DNA of 64,000 bases from Amycolatopsis acidiphila (GCF_021391495.1 NZ_CP090063.1:3968001-4032000); one strand, 5' to 3'. Counted from the stretch's first letter, positions 24,316 through 33,349 are shown. Numbers and translations: made by a program. Notes: generated by a model not told the origin, from the letters alone.

Positions 24316-26535
24316 TCACCGCCACCACGGCCGGTGCCGCTGCGCGGCCACCACGGTCGCCGGCCCGACGAGCTCGGCCAACCGCGGGGTGAGGTGCTTG
24401 AGGTGCTCGCTGACCCACAATGCGCACGACAGCTCCCCCACCGACACCCCCTCGGCGAGCGGGTCCCGGTACTCCGGCGGCGACAGCACCGGCACGCCAC
24501 CGTGATCGGTGCGGTCCAGCCGGGAGGCCAGGTGGTCGTACCAGGCCGCCAACTGCCCCGCCTGCTCGCTCAGCACCAGCCGCACCGGGTCCGGCCCCGC
24601 CTCCGGGTTCGGCAACCCCGCCAGCGAATGGGCGGTCAGCCGGACCCGGACGGTGCCGGCGACCAGCCGCCACAGATCCTCCCGCGGCACCCGCTTCGCG
24701 CCCTGCTCGGTGAGGAACCCGCGCAACGCGTCGTCGAGCCGCACCCCGGCCGTGATCGCGGGCGCCGCCACCGGCGAGGTGTGCCGCAGCCCGAGCGCCC
24801 AGTCCGCCGCCTCCGCCAGATACGCCCCGCCGGTCCGCAACGCGTCCGCGAGGTCGTCGCCCACCAGCGACGCGGCGCCCCGCGGCCAGAACAACACCCC
24901 GACCACGATGCTCACCCCACAGCCCAGGGCCACGTCCTCGATGCGCACCACGCCGATCTGCCACCCCGCCGGCACCAGCAGGTTGTACAGCACCGACACC
25001 ACCACCGTGAACGCCGCCTGCCCGGCCGCGAACGGCAGCGCACCCGGGGCGTACGCCGCCACGAGCACCGCGACCGGCAACGCGATCCACAGCGCGCCCG
25101 CACCCGTCCCGACCACCAGCAGCAACAAGGCGCCGAGGACGAACCCGATCGCCGTGCCCAGCAAGGCGCGCAACGCCGTCGCCCCCGTCGAAGCCGCGTT
25201 GGTGCGCAGCACCGACAAGGTGCCCAGCACCACCCAGAACCCGTGCTCGACCCCCGTCAGGTCCGCGACCGCCACCGCGGCCGCGAGCGCCAGCGCGCCG
25301 CGGGCGCTGTTGAGGAACCACACCGACCGCAGGCTCGCGTGCCGCGACACCGCGCCCGCGGCCGTCGCCAGCCCGGCGAGCCGCCGCTCGCCCACCGCGG
25401 AGTCCTCGAAGCCCTGCCCGTACCAGCGACGCCGCCCACCCGACACGACGTCCGGCTCGGCCCGGCCGACCGCGATCAGCGTGTCCGCCATCGCGGTGTG
25501 CGCGGCGACCGCCGTCGTCCGCGCGTGGAACGACAGGTGCAGCGCCTCGGCGTACCCGTCGCCGTCGGTGCTCAGCCGCGCCAGGTAGTCGACGCTCGCC
25601 GCCAGACTCCGTTCCAGCGGGCCGAGCTCGACCTGGGGCCGCTGCCCGTCCAGCAGGTCCCCGATGGCGCGCAGCACCGCACTGGTGTCGGCGAGCAGCT
25701 GCCGTTCCACCTCGGGCACGCGCCTCAGATCGCCGTATTCGCGCAGGCTGTCGGTGACCACGAACGTGCACCACTCCAGCAGCCCGACCAGGCTGTCGAG
25801 CGCCTGGTCCGCCGTCGCCAGCCCGGTCGGCCGGTACGGGGTCGACGTGAACGTCGCCATCAGCTCGTGCTTCGCCTCGATCGACGCGGTGCGGTACCGC
25901 GAATCGGCGTCCCCGCGCAGCGACGCCTCCAGCTGGCCGGCGAGCGCGCGGGCACTGCGCGCGGCGGCGGTCCGCACCGCGAAGCCCGGCAAGCGCGGGG
26001 AGAACACGAGCACCGCGATCGTGCCCGCCACCGAAGCCAGCCACCAGCCTTCGAGGCGCTCCGGAACCATGCTCATCGTCCCCGGCGAAGCGGCGGGCAG
26101 GACGTAGGCGAGCAACGCGGCCGTGCCCGCCGACGCCGCGTTCGGCCCGCCCACTCCGGCGAACAGCACCACGAACGCCACCGGGATCGTCACCAGCGAT
26201 GCCAGCACGATCGACGAGTTCACCGCGGTGCCGATCACCAGCAGCACGCTCCCGGTCACCGCCAGCCCGAGGTGCGCCAGCAGCTTGTCCCGCCACCCGC
26301 CGCCGAAGGCGGCCAGCACGAGCGTCGCGAACCCGCCGAACGCCGCGAAGGTCGCCAACTGCAGGTCGCCGATCACCGTGTACCCCAGGGCGAACATCCC
26401 CGGCACCACGACCGTCGCCCGCACCGCGCGCATCGCCGCGGCCTTCGACCACACCGGCAGCCATCCCGGCCGCACGTGAGCGGCCGGGGGCAGCGGGCGC
26501 ACCGGGTCGGCCTGCACCGCCGGGCTGCTGGTCAT
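24316..26535 (-). CDS. FUSC-family membrane protein (aromatic-acid exporter-like)
   Basis: A 739-residue protein with two sets of membrane helices (residues about 30-180 and 400-530) separated and followed by large cytoplasmic helical parts: the FUSC/YccS/AaeB layout. It carries YTVIGDLQLATFAAFGGFATL near the first helices and, in the second half, the signature-like TGVEHGFWVVLGTLSVLRTN. Such proteins are thought to export aromatic acids or similar weak acids with protons, but the substrate here is unknown. Start ATG 26535 (MTSSPAVQADP) is preferred over 26559; neither has a strong ribosome site. Confidence 0.8.
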   Translation of the reverse strand: MTSSPAVQADPVRPLPPAAHVRPGWLPVWSKAAAMRAVRATVVVPGMFALGYTVIGDLQLATFAAFGGFATLVLAAFGGGWRDKLLAHLGLAVTGSVLLVIGTAVNSSIVLASLVTIPVAFVVLFAGVGGPNAASAGTAALLAYVLPAASPGTMSMVPERLEGWWLASVAGTIAVLVFSPRLPGFAVRTAAARSARALAGQLEASLRGDADSRYRTASIEAKHELMATFTSTPYRPTGLATADQALDSLVGLLEWCTFVVTDSLREYGDLRRVPEVERQLLADTSAVLRAIGDLLDGQRPQVELGPLERSLAASVDYLARLSTDGDGYAEALHLSFHARTTAVAAHTAMADTLIAVGRAEPDVVSGGRRRWYGQGFEDSAVGERRLAGLATAAGAVSRHASLRSVWFLNSARGALALAAAVAVADLTGVEHGFWVVLGTLSVLRTNAASTGATALRALLGTAIGFVLGALLLLVVGTGAGALWIALPVAVLVAAYAPGALPFAAGQAAFTVVVSVLYNLLVPAGWQIGVVRIEDVALGCGVSIVVGVLFWPRGAASLVGDDLADALRTGGAYLAEAADWALGLRHTSPVAAPAITAGVRLDDALRGFLTEQGAKRVPREDLWRLVAGTVRVRLTAHSLAGLPNPEAGPDPVRLVLSEQAGQLAAWYDHLASRLDRTDHGGVPVLSPPEYRDPLAEGVSVGELSCALWVSEHLKHLTPRLAELVGPATVVAAQRHRPWWR

Positions 26536-26652
26536 CGCCCGATCATAGGACCGTGGCACGGGCCCGTCACCGTCTCCGGCCGGGCGCGCGGACTAATCGG
26601 CGGGGCATCGCCGTTAGGGTGGGTGACACGTCAACGAATGGGAACGGGCACG

Positions 26653-27687
26653 ATGGAACTCGGCATCTACAGCTTCGGCGACCGCCACGCCGACCCCCGC
26701 ACGGGCGAGCAGGTCCCGGTGGCGGACAAGCTCGCGCAGACCCTCGACCGCATCAAGCTCGCCGACGAGCTGGGACTGTCGTTCTACGGCCTCGGCGAGC
26801 ACCACCTCGACCAGTACGCCATCTCCAGCCCCGGCACCGTCCTCGCCGCCGCCGCGAGCATCACCCGGCAGATCACCCTCAGCAGCGCCGTCACCGTACT
26901 GTCCACAGAGGACCCGGTCCGCCTCTACCAGCAGTTCAGCACGCTCGACCAGCTCAGCCGCGGCCGCGCCGAGCTGCTCGCGGGCCGCGGCTCCTTCACC
27001 GAGTCCTTCCCGCTCTACGGCGCGGACCTCGCCGAGTACGACGAGCTGTTCGAGCAGAAGCTCGCGCTGCTGCTGCGCATCGACCGCGAGGACCCCATCA
27101 CCTGGTCCGGCAAGTACCGGCCACCGCTGGAGAACGCGCGCATCCTGCCCCGCCCGTACCGCGGCCACCTGCGGATCTCCATCGGCACCGGCGGCAACCC
27201 TGAGTCCTCCATCCGCGCCGGGCTGCTCGGCCTGCCCGTCGTTTACGCCGTGATCGGCGGTAGCCCCGAACGCTTCGCACCCCTGGTCGAGCTGTACCGC
27301 CAAGCCGGCGAGTCCGGCGGCCACGCGAAGCAGGACCTGCATGTCACGATGGGCGCCATCGGTTTTATCGCACGCGACTCGCAGGACGCCAAGGACACCT
27401 TCTACCCGTACTGGCTCGAGACGATGAAGTACGGCGCCCGCGCGCGCGGCTGGACCGTGCCCACCCGCGCGCACTACGACGAGTGGACCCGCGACGCCCA
27501 GGCGATCTTCGCCGGCAGCCCGCGGGAGGTCGCCGACCGCATCATCAGCGTCGCCAGGCTCACCGGCGCCGACCGGTACGCGATGCAGATGGACTGGTCC
27601 GGCGTACCGCACGACAAGGTGATGACCGCGATCGAGCTGCTGGGCACCGAGGTCCTGCCCCAGGTGCGCAAGGAGCTGGGCGACTGA
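26653..27687 (+). CDS. LLM-class flavin-dependent oxidoreductase
   Basis: A 344-residue luciferase-like TIM-barrel protein, binding FMN or F420. It starts MELGIYSFGDR and shows AQTLDRIKLADELGLSFYGLGEHH, DPVRLYQQFSTLDQLSRGRAELLAGRGSF, ISIGTGGNPESS and MQMDWSGVPHDK, all typical of the family of two-residue-His alkanal monooxygenase-like proteins (EHH motif near residue 52). Start ATG 26653 chosen for the family N-terminus; GGGAACGGGC precedes it. Substrate unknown. It diverges from the FUSC gene and is followed by phoD after 77 bases. Confidence 0.85.
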   Translation: MELGIYSFGDRHADPRTGEQVPVADKLAQTLDRIKLADELGLSFYGLGEHHLDQYAISSPGTVLAAAASITRQITLSSAVTVLSTEDPVRLYQQFSTLDQLSRGRAELLAGRGSFTESFPLYGADLAEYDELFEQKLALLLRIDREDPITWSGKYRPPLENARILPRPYRGHLRISIGTGGNPESSIRAGLLGLPVVYAVIGGSPERFAPLVELYRQAGESGGHAKQDLHVTMGAIGFIARDSQDAKDTFYPYWLETMKYGARARGWTVPTRAHYDEWTRDAQAIFAGSPREVADRIISVARLTGADRYAMQMDWSGVPHDKVMTAIELLGTEVLPQVRKELGD

Positions 27688-27764
27688 GGGCGAACCGCGG
27701 CCCGCGTCGCCCCGTGTCACGGGTGTAGCGCGCTAGGCTCACCCGATCGCGAAGAGGTGCCGCC

Positions 27765-29282
27765 ATGCCCGACCCCGCCTCCACCATCCGCCGCCGGGTG
27801 CTGCTCGGCGGCGCGGCCGCGCTCGGTGTCGCCGCACTGACCGGCGTCGCCACCCCCACCGGACGCCGTGAGCTGTTCACCCTCGGTGTCGCCTCGGGCG
27901 ATCCCCTCCCCGACGCCGTGGTGCTGTGGACACGCCTCGCCCCGGACCCGCTCGCCCCGGACGGGCTGGGCGGGATGGCGGCCGCCCCCGTGCCCGTCGG
28001 CTGGCAGGTCGCCGCCGACGAGTCGTTCAGCCAGGTCGTGCGGTCGGGAACCACGGTGGCACAAGGGGAACAGGCCCATTCGGTGCACGTCGAGGTCGCC
28101 GGGCTGCGTCCTGGCTCGGAGTACTTCTACCGCTTCCGCGCGGGCAACGAGCTGAGCCCGGTCGGCCGCACGAAGACCGCGCCCCCGCCCGGCGCCCGCC
28201 TGGACCGCTTCGCGTTCGCCTTCGCCAGCTGCCAGCACTACGCCGACGGGTTCTACAACGCCTACGCCCACCTCGCGCGCCAAGACTTCGACCTGGTGGT
28301 GTTCCTCGGCGACTACATCTACGAGGGCGGCTCGCAGGGCAGCATCGGCCGCGGCCACCGGCCCGCCCGCGACGTCCGCACCCTCGCCGACTACCGCGTC
28401 CGCTTCGCCCAGTACAAGACCGACACCGACTTGCAGGCCGCGCACGCCGCGTTTCCCTGGGTCGCGGTGTTCGACGATCACGAGGTGGAGAACAACTGGG
28501 CCGGGGACCACTCCGAGAGCGGCATCCCGCCCGCGCAGTTCCGCGAACGCCGCGCGCACGCGTTCCAGGCCTACTACGAGCACCTCCCGCTGCGGGCGGC
28601 ACAGCGCCCTGCCGGGCCCGCGATGACCATCCACCGCCGGCTGACCTTCGGCGACCTGGTCGACCTGCACGTCCTGGACACCCGCCAGCACCGCAGCGTG
28701 CAGGTGCCCGACGCGCAACGTGACGATCCCGGGCGGACGATGCTCGGCGCCGCGCAGAAGGCCTGGCTGTTCCGCAACCTCTCAGGACCCACCGCACGCT
28801 GGAACGTCCTCGCACAGCAGGTGTTCTTCTCGCAGCTCAACCCCGCGTCGGGCGCCCAGACCCGCAGCGACGACGCGTGGGACGACTACGAGGCCGAGCG
28901 CGACGAGGTCCGCGACCACCTCGCGCGCACCCGTAACCCCGTGATCATCACCGGCGACGCCCACGCGAACTTCGTCTCCGACGTCAAGGCCGACTTCGCC
29001 GTCCCGGCTTCGGCGACGGTCGCGACCGAGTTGATCGGCACCTCCATCACCTCCGAGGGCGACGGCGTCGACCACACCCCCGGCGACCTCGCGCAGCTGC
29101 GGGCCAACCCGCACCTGCGGTTCGTCAACCGCCAGCGCGGCTACGTCGCCAACCTCGTCGCCCCCGGCGAATGGGCCGCCACCTACCGCGTGGTCGAGCG
29201 CGTCTCCCGCCCCGGCTCCCCGGTCCACGACCGGGCCGGGTTCGTCGTCGCCGACGCCAGACCGGGAGCGCGGTTCCGCTAG
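27765..29282 (+). CDS. phoD: Alkaline phosphatase D, Tat-secreted
   Basis: A 505-residue PhoD family phosphatase/phosphodiesterase. The N-terminus has a Tat signal, TIRRRVLLGGAAALGVAALT. The PhoD N-terminal beta domain (LFTLGVASGDPLPDAVVLWT) is followed by the metallophosphatase core: FASCQHYADGFYNAY, VVFLGDYIYEGG (Asp), VAVFDDHEVENNWAGD, and VIITGDAHANFVSDVK near residue 400. These hold the Fe/Ca-binding Asp, Cys, Asn and His residues. ATG with GAGGTG six bases upstream. It would release phosphate from organic esters outside the cell. Confidence 0.93.
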   Translation: MPDPASTIRRRVLLGGAAALGVAALTGVATPTGRRELFTLGVASGDPLPDAVVLWTRLAPDPLAPDGLGGMAAAPVPVGWQVAADESFSQVVRSGTTVAQGEQAHSVHVEVAGLRPGSEYFYRFRAGNELSPVGRTKTAPPPGARLDRFAFAFASCQHYADGFYNAYAHLARQDFDLVVFLGDYIYEGGSQGSIGRGHRPARDVRTLADYRVRFAQYKTDTDLQAAHAAFPWVAVFDDHEVENNWAGDHSESGIPPAQFRERRAHAFQAYYEHLPLRAAQRPAGPAMTIHRRLTFGDLVDLHVLDTRQHRSVQVPDAQRDDPGRTMLGAAQKAWLFRNLSGPTARWNVLAQQVFFSQLNPASGAQTRSDDAWDDYEAERDEVRDHLARTRNPVIITGDAHANFVSDVKADFAVPASATVATELIGTSITSEGDGVDHTPGDLAQLRANPHLRFVNRQRGYVANLVAPGEWAATYRVVERVSRPGSPVHDRAGFVVADARPGARFR

Positions 29283-29464
29283 CCGATGCTCAGGCGGGTG
29301 CCGCCGCCCTGTTTCGCGAACTGGATCAGATCCTTGATCGCGGTAGCGATCTGCTGGCCGGCGTCGAGGACCTTGGCGACGATCACCGGCCGCGGCGGCC
29401 TCCTCCGCGCGACCCGCGCCTGCACCGCCTCAGGTTCCGCTACCCGCACCGGCCCGCAAGCCAC
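29279..29464 (-). pseudogene. Possible 3' remnant of an unidentified gene
   Basis: A 61-residue frame whose last 35 residues look protein-like (VIVAKVLDAGQQIATAIKDL, then IQFAKQGGGTRLSIG and a stop overlapping the PhoD stop), while the first 25 are Arg/Pro-rich shadow-like sequence. No ribosome site. Could be the end of a degraded gene or chance. Family not recognised. Confidence 0.25.
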
Positions 29465-29476
29465 TTGGAACAGTCC

Positions 29477-31174
29477 CTAGTCGTGCAGGGACTCCTCGGT
29501 CACCATCGGCCGGTCGGCCTTCCCGCGCAGCACCGCGGCGGCCAGCGCGGCCGCCACCAGCGCCGCGATCCCGCACACCAGGTAGCCGATCGAGTAGGCG
29601 TGGTCGAGGGCGTGGTACGCGACGTCCTTGAGCGGGTTGAACGGCATCGGCGCCCCACCGGGACCGGGGATCGACGACGGCACCGCGTTGGCACCGAGCG
29701 GGCCCGAGTTCACCGCGCCCACCGCCGCTTCCACGGTCGCCCGCTCGCCCTCGGGCACCTGCCCCGGCAACCCGTCGAACTTCGCGAGCGCGGCCCGCAG
29801 CGTGTCGCTGCCCGCGAGCTTGCCCTGGATCTGCGAGGCCGCCTGGCTGAGCGCGATCGCCCCGATCACCGCCGGGCCGAGCGTGAACCCGAAGTCCCGC
29901 AGCTGGCTCGTGGTCCCCGAGGCCATCCCGGCCAGGTGGTTGGGCACGGTGTTCACCGCGACCGCCGTGACACCGGACAGCGCGAACGCGAACCCGATGC
30001 CGATCAGCACGAGCGGCGCGATGATCGGCAGGATCGACATCGACGTCACCGACTGCGTCGAGATCCACAGGTCGCCGGCGCCGATCAGGAGGAACCCCGC
30101 GCCGAGCGCCCACCGCGGGTTGTACTGGTGGATCACGCGCGCGGTCAGCGGCATCAGCACCAGCGCGAAACCCTGCAGCAGCACGAACGCGATCGCGGTC
30201 TTCATCGGCGAGAACTCCTGGATCGCCGAGAGCCGGATGCTCGTGGCGTAGGCGGTGCCCAGGAAGCTGAACATGCCGATCACGGTGACGATCGAGTTCA
30301 CCGCGAACGCCCGGTTGCGGAACAGGTCGAGCCGCAGCAGCGGCGCCGCGGACCGCCGCTCGGCGAGCACGAACAGCGCCAGGAAGACCACGGCGAAGAC
30401 GAACCCGCCGATCACCCAGCCGTCCGACCAGCCGCTGGTGGCGCCCTGGATCACCGCGAACAGCAGGGCGAACAGGGCCACCGCGATCGTGATCTGCCCC
30501 GGCCAGTCCAGCGACCGGCCCTCGGGCGCCGAGGAGTTCCGCGCGGTGCACGCGACCCCCGCGCTGATCAGCGCCAGCACGCAGACCGCGACGAACGCCC
30601 AGCGCCAGGTGGCGTTCGGGTCGGCGCCCCAGCCGATCTTCGTCACCAGCCCGCCCAGCAGCGGCGACACGAACCCGCCGGTGGACAGCGCGGCGGCCCA
30701 GATCGCGATACCCCGCGCGCGGGCCTGCACGGTGTGCGTGCCGGCGGCGACCATCGCCAGCGACGTCGGGAACAGCACGGCGGCGCCGATACCCGCGAGC
30801 GCCTGCCCGATCCACAGCACCGCCACCCGCGCGTCCGCCGGCACGCCGGCGCCGGGGGTCAGGACGCTGACGATCTCGCCGATGGCCAGCAGCAGGCTGC
30901 CGCCGATCAGCAGCCGTTTGCGGCCGAAGATGTCACCGAGCACGCCGAAGGTCAGCTCCAGCAGGGTCACCGGCACCAGGAACGCGTCGGAGATCCAGGT
31001 CAGCTGGGACGAGGTCGTGCCGAGGTCCTGCTGGAACAGCCCGTTGAGCACGGCGGGGATCGCGAGGCCGACCTGGGCGACGCAGACGGCGATGGCGGTG
31101 GCGATCCGGGTGCCCGGCGTCAGGGAGGGGGTGTGCACGGCTGTGCGCCGCTTCGGCCCGGTGGTGAGACTCAT
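29477..31174 (-). CDS. MFS drug exporter, DHA2 (14-helix) family
   Basis: A 565-residue major facilitator with about 14 hydrophobic helices. The cytoplasmic loop motif A is FGVLGDIFGRKRLLIGG, motif B/C region is IGQALAGIGAAVLFPTSLAMV, and SGVTAVAVNTVPNHLAGMASG is typical of DHA2 proteins such as QacA/EmrB. A hydrophilic loop at residues about 430-490 lies before the last helix pair. ATG 31174 with GGAGG 4-5 bases upstream. It is divergent from a MarR-family regulator with an operator-like repeat between them, the classical layout of an inducible drug-efflux pair. Confidence 0.9.
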   Translation of the reverse strand: MSLTTGPKRRTAVHTPSLTPGTRIATAIAVCVAQVGLAIPAVLNGLFQQDLGTTSSQLTWISDAFLVPVTLLELTFGVLGDIFGRKRLLIGGSLLLAIGEIVSVLTPGAGVPADARVAVLWIGQALAGIGAAVLFPTSLAMVAAGTHTVQARARGIAIWAAALSTGGFVSPLLGGLVTKIGWGADPNATWRWAFVAVCVLALISAGVACTARNSSAPEGRSLDWPGQITIAVALFALLFAVIQGATSGWSDGWVIGGFVFAVVFLALFVLAERRSAAPLLRLDLFRNRAFAVNSIVTVIGMFSFLGTAYATSIRLSAIQEFSPMKTAIAFVLLQGFALVLMPLTARVIHQYNPRWALGAGFLLIGAGDLWISTQSVTSMSILPIIAPLVLIGIGFAFALSGVTAVAVNTVPNHLAGMASGTTSQLRDFGFTLGPAVIGAIALSQAASQIQGKLAGSDTLRAALAKFDGLPGQVPEGERATVEAAVGAVNSGPLGANAVPSSIPGPGGAPMPFNPLKDVAYHALDHAYSIGYLVCGIAALVAAALAAAVLRGKADRPMVTEESLHD

Positions 31175-31211
31175 GGAACCTCCACGGTGAGCTTCGAGTC
31201 GCCCGCAACAT

Positions 31212-31224
31212 ACAGAGTTCCTGT
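31212..31224. promoter_or_regulatory. Operator-like repeat between the MFS and MarR genes
   Basis: ACAG - AGTTC - CTGT within a wider imperfect repeat. On the minus strand it abuts TATGTT (31213-31208), a plausible -10 of the MFS gene. A longer TTCGAGT/ACTCGAA pair flanks the region. Likely bound by the adjacent MarR protein. Confidence 0.45.
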
Positions 31225-31326
31225 GCTTCTGTTCCCACTCGAAACCGATCCGTGACTCTCCGCGCCCGAAACGTCCGGATTACCGGGATCCTGCGTTTCC
31301 GCGGGCGCCTGCGTCACCATGTACAG

Positions 31327-31779
31327 GTGCCCACACCGCAGAAGACCGCCGCGCCGCCGAGCCTGCTGTACCTGGTCAAACAGCTGGAGCTGGCGGTCCG
31401 CGCCCGCCTCGACGACATCCTGCGCCCCGCCGGCATCACGTCCCTGCAGTACACCGCGCTCACCGTGCTCGAACGCCGGTCCGGCCTCACCACGGCCGGG
31501 CTCGCGCGCAACTCGTTCGTCACCGACCAGACGATGGCGGGCATGGTGAACGCCCTGGAGGACCGCGGCCTCATCAGCAGGCAGCACGACCAGGAGGACC
31601 GGCGGCGGCGCGTCATCCTGCTCACCGATGCGGGACGCGACGTCCTCGACCGGTTCCGCGACGAGGTCACCGCCCTGGAGACACGCATGGTCTCGGGCCT
31701 CGGCCCGGACGAGTCCGCCACGCTGCGGCACTACCTCGGGACCTGCCATGCCGCGCTCTCGGCGCGACCTCCGCACTGA
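31327..31779 (+). CDS. MarR-family transcriptional regulator
   Basis: A 150-residue winged-helix regulator. It reads LLYLVKQLELAVRARLDDIL (dimerisation helix), GITSLQYTALTVLERRSGLTTAGLARNSFVTDQTMAGMV with the recognition helix, then the wing DQEDRRRRVILLTDAGR, where the D-x-R motif is intact. I start at GTG 31327; the frame stays open to ATG 31252, whose extra 25 residues are Arg-rich and overlap the control region. It most likely represses the divergent DHA2 exporter and releases it on binding an aromatic or cationic ligand. Confidence 0.88.
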   Translation: MPTPQKTAAPPSLLYLVKQLELAVRARLDDILRPAGITSLQYTALTVLERRSGLTTAGLARNSFVTDQTMAGMVNALEDRGLISRQHDQEDRRRRVILLTDAGRDVLDRFRDEVTALETRMVSGLGPDESATLRHYLGTCHAALSARPPH

Positions 31780-31867
31780 CGTCTTTGCGGGTTTTTTAGG
31801 TGGCCACGCGATGATTTCGCGTAAAAAGCCGCGCCGTATAGGGCGTTATACATTGATTGTGGCCGGT
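31780..31867. other. AT-rich spacer with inverted repeats
   Basis: This 88-base gap is strikingly AT-rich compared with its neighbours. It contains a six-T run, ACGCGA/TCGCGT around a 5-base loop followed by five A, and GTATA - 6 - TATAC (31836-31851). The first repeat with the A-run reads as a bidirectional terminator between the convergent MarR and monophosphatase genes. No gene seen. Confidence 0.45.
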
Positions 31868-32665
31868 TCACCCGGTGGCGAGCGCGCGCCGCACCGCGGC
31901 CATGACCTCGTCGCGGAGGCCGGGGCAGACGGCGATGGTGGCCGCGGAACCGGCGGTGTGCGAGGTGTCGTCGCCGTCGAGCACCAGCCCGCCCGCTTCG
32001 CGGACGAGCAGCACGCCGGCCAGCGTGTCCCACGGCAGGTTCGCCAGGATCACCGAGCCCTCGAGCTTTCCCTGCGCCACCCAGGCGAGGTCGATCGCGG
32101 CCGTGCCGAGCATCCGGATCCGCTGCGCGCGGGCGCCCAGCTCCGCCAGCAACGTGAGCCGGGCCCGGTTCTTCACCTCGGCGCCCTCCCCCACGGCGAA
32201 GTCCCCGATCGCGAGCACGGCGTCGGCGAGATCCGTCGCACCGGACACCTGGATGCGCTCGTCGCCCGCGTAGGCGCCGTAGCCTTCGACGGCGACGTAG
32301 TCCACGCCGAGGAACGGCAGGTCGATCGCCGCGAGCACGCCCCGTCCGCCCTCGACGAGCCCCAAGGACGTGCCGCACAACGGGATGCCGCGCGCGAAGT
32401 TCGCCGTCCCGTCGACCGGGTCCAGCGCCCACCACAGCCCGCCCGCCGGGCCGGTGCGGCCGTGCTCCTCGCCGAGGACGCCGATCTCCGGGGTCTCCCT
32501 GGTGAGAAAGTCCCGCACCGCCTCCTCGACGGCCAGGTCCACATCGGTCACCAGGTCGCGCTCCGCCTTGGCGGTGACCGAAACGGGCGCGCGGGCGAGC
32601 ACGATCCGGTGCGCGATCGCGACCGCCTCCCTGGCGACCGGCAGCAGCGCACGGTGGTCAGCCAT
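31868..32665 (-). CDS. Inositol monophosphatase-family phosphatase
   Basis: A 265-residue Mg-dependent phosphatase of the IMPase/FBPase-like superfamily. Metal ligands appear in order: GEEHGR (Glu), WALDPVDGTANFARGIP (Asp-x-Val-Asp-Gly-Thr), and WDTLAGVLLVREAGG near residue 215. The ATG at 32665 overlaps the end of the GTP cyclohydrolase gene by 8 bases, so the two are translated together and the phosphatase probably acts on a phosphorylated product of that pathway rather than on inositol phosphate as such. Other family members remove phosphate from histidinol, PAP or NADP, so the substrate is open. Confidence 0.88.
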   Translation of the reverse strand: MADHRALLPVAREAVAIAHRIVLARAPVSVTAKAERDLVTDVDLAVEEAVRDFLTRETPEIGVLGEEHGRTGPAGGLWWALDPVDGTANFARGIPLCGTSLGLVEGGRGVLAAIDLPFLGVDYVAVEGYGAYAGDERIQVSGATDLADAVLAIGDFAVGEGAEVKNRARLTLLAELGARAQRIRMLGTAAIDLAWVAQGKLEGSVILANLPWDTLAGVLLVREAGGLVLDGDDTSHTAGSAATIAVCPGLRDEVMAAVRRALATG

Positions 32666-33296
32666 GCCGCTCGCGCACCGCGAACTGGTCCAGCTGCGGT
32701 AGATCGTGGCCCAGCCGGTCCCGTTTCGCCCGCAGGTAGGCGATGTTGTCCGCACTCGGCGGCATCAGCAGCGGAACCCGGGCGGTGACCTGGATCCCGT
32801 GCTCCTCCAGCGACCGGATCTTGTCGGGGTTGTTGGACATCAGCCGCACCGAGCGCACCCCGAGGTACGCCAGGATCCCCGCGGCCGGCGTGTAGTCCCG
32901 GGTGTCCACCGGCAGGCCCAGGCTCGTGGCCGAGTCCACCGTGTCCAGGCCCGCCTCGTCCTGCAGCACGTGCGTGCGCACCTTCGCCACCAACCCGATG
33001 CCGCGCCCCTCCTGACCGCGCAGGTACACGAAGACGCCGCTGCCCTCGCCGACGATCGCGTCCAGCGCGGCGTCGAGCTGTTCGCCGCACTCGCAGCGCA
33101 CCGCGCCGAAGATGTCCCCGGTCATGCACTCCGAGTGCACCCGCACCAGCACGTCGTCGCACGGCGGCCGTTCGCCGTGGACCAGTGCCATGTGCTCGTG
33201 TCCGCCGTACCGGAAGGCGACGGCGTGGAACTTCCCGCGGCGGGTCACCAGTTCGGACTCCGCGACGTCTTCGTCGGCGACGATCTGCTCGTGCAT
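32658..33296 (-). CDS. Diverged GTP cyclohydrolase II (RibA-like)
   Basis: A 212-residue GTP cyclohydrolase II homologue. Zinc ligands Cys57, Cys68 and Cys70 are present in HSECMTGDIFGAVRCECG, and the GTP-binding RGQEGRGIGL and MSNNPDKI motifs are intact. The position of E. coli Tyr105 (K-I-R-A-Y-A-L-Q-D) is His109 here (KVRTHVLQD). From memory, a Streptomyces coelicolor homologue with a change at this Tyr stops at the formylated pyrimidine intermediate, so this enzyme may too. It is not a RibBA fusion and no other riboflavin gene is near. Start ATG 33296 with AAGGGGAG; divergent from a creatininase-family gene. Confidence 0.88.
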   Translation of the reverse strand: MHEQIVADEDVAESELVTRRGKFHAVAFRYGGHEHMALVHGERPPCDDVLVRVHSECMTGDIFGAVRCECGEQLDAALDAIVGEGSGVFVYLRGQEGRGIGLVAKVRTHVLQDEAGLDTVDSATSLGLPVDTRDYTPAAGILAYLGVRSVRLMSNNPDKIRSLEEHGIQVTARVPLLMPPSADNIAYLRAKRDRLGHDLPQLDQFAVRERHG

Positions 33297-33336
33297 CCGC
33301 TCCCCTTGCTCCGATGGTCCGGGCCGCGCTTTCCCG

Positions 33337-33343
33337 GTATACA
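33337..33343. promoter_or_regulatory. Shared -10 region between the cyclohydrolase and creatininase genes
   Basis: GTATAC is self-complementary: on the plus strand it gives TATACA (33338-33343), exactly 6 bases before ATG 33350, so the creatininase mRNA would be leaderless; on the minus strand TATACC (33342-33337) lies 40 bases before the cyclohydrolase start. -35 boxes are weak on both sides. Confidence 0.45.
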
Positions 33344-33349
33344 CGACAA

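Noticed and set aside
24334..26650. Plus-strand frame continuous with the LLM oxidoreductase, giving a 1117-residue protein
   Set aside because: Everything before 26653 is antisense to the FUSC gene; the oxidoreductase family N-terminus is at MELGIYSF.
31812..32788. Plus-strand frame beginning MISRKKPRRIGRYTLIVAG in the AT-rich gap
   Set aside because: Attractive start, but it runs antisense through the monophosphatase gene and has no ribosome site.
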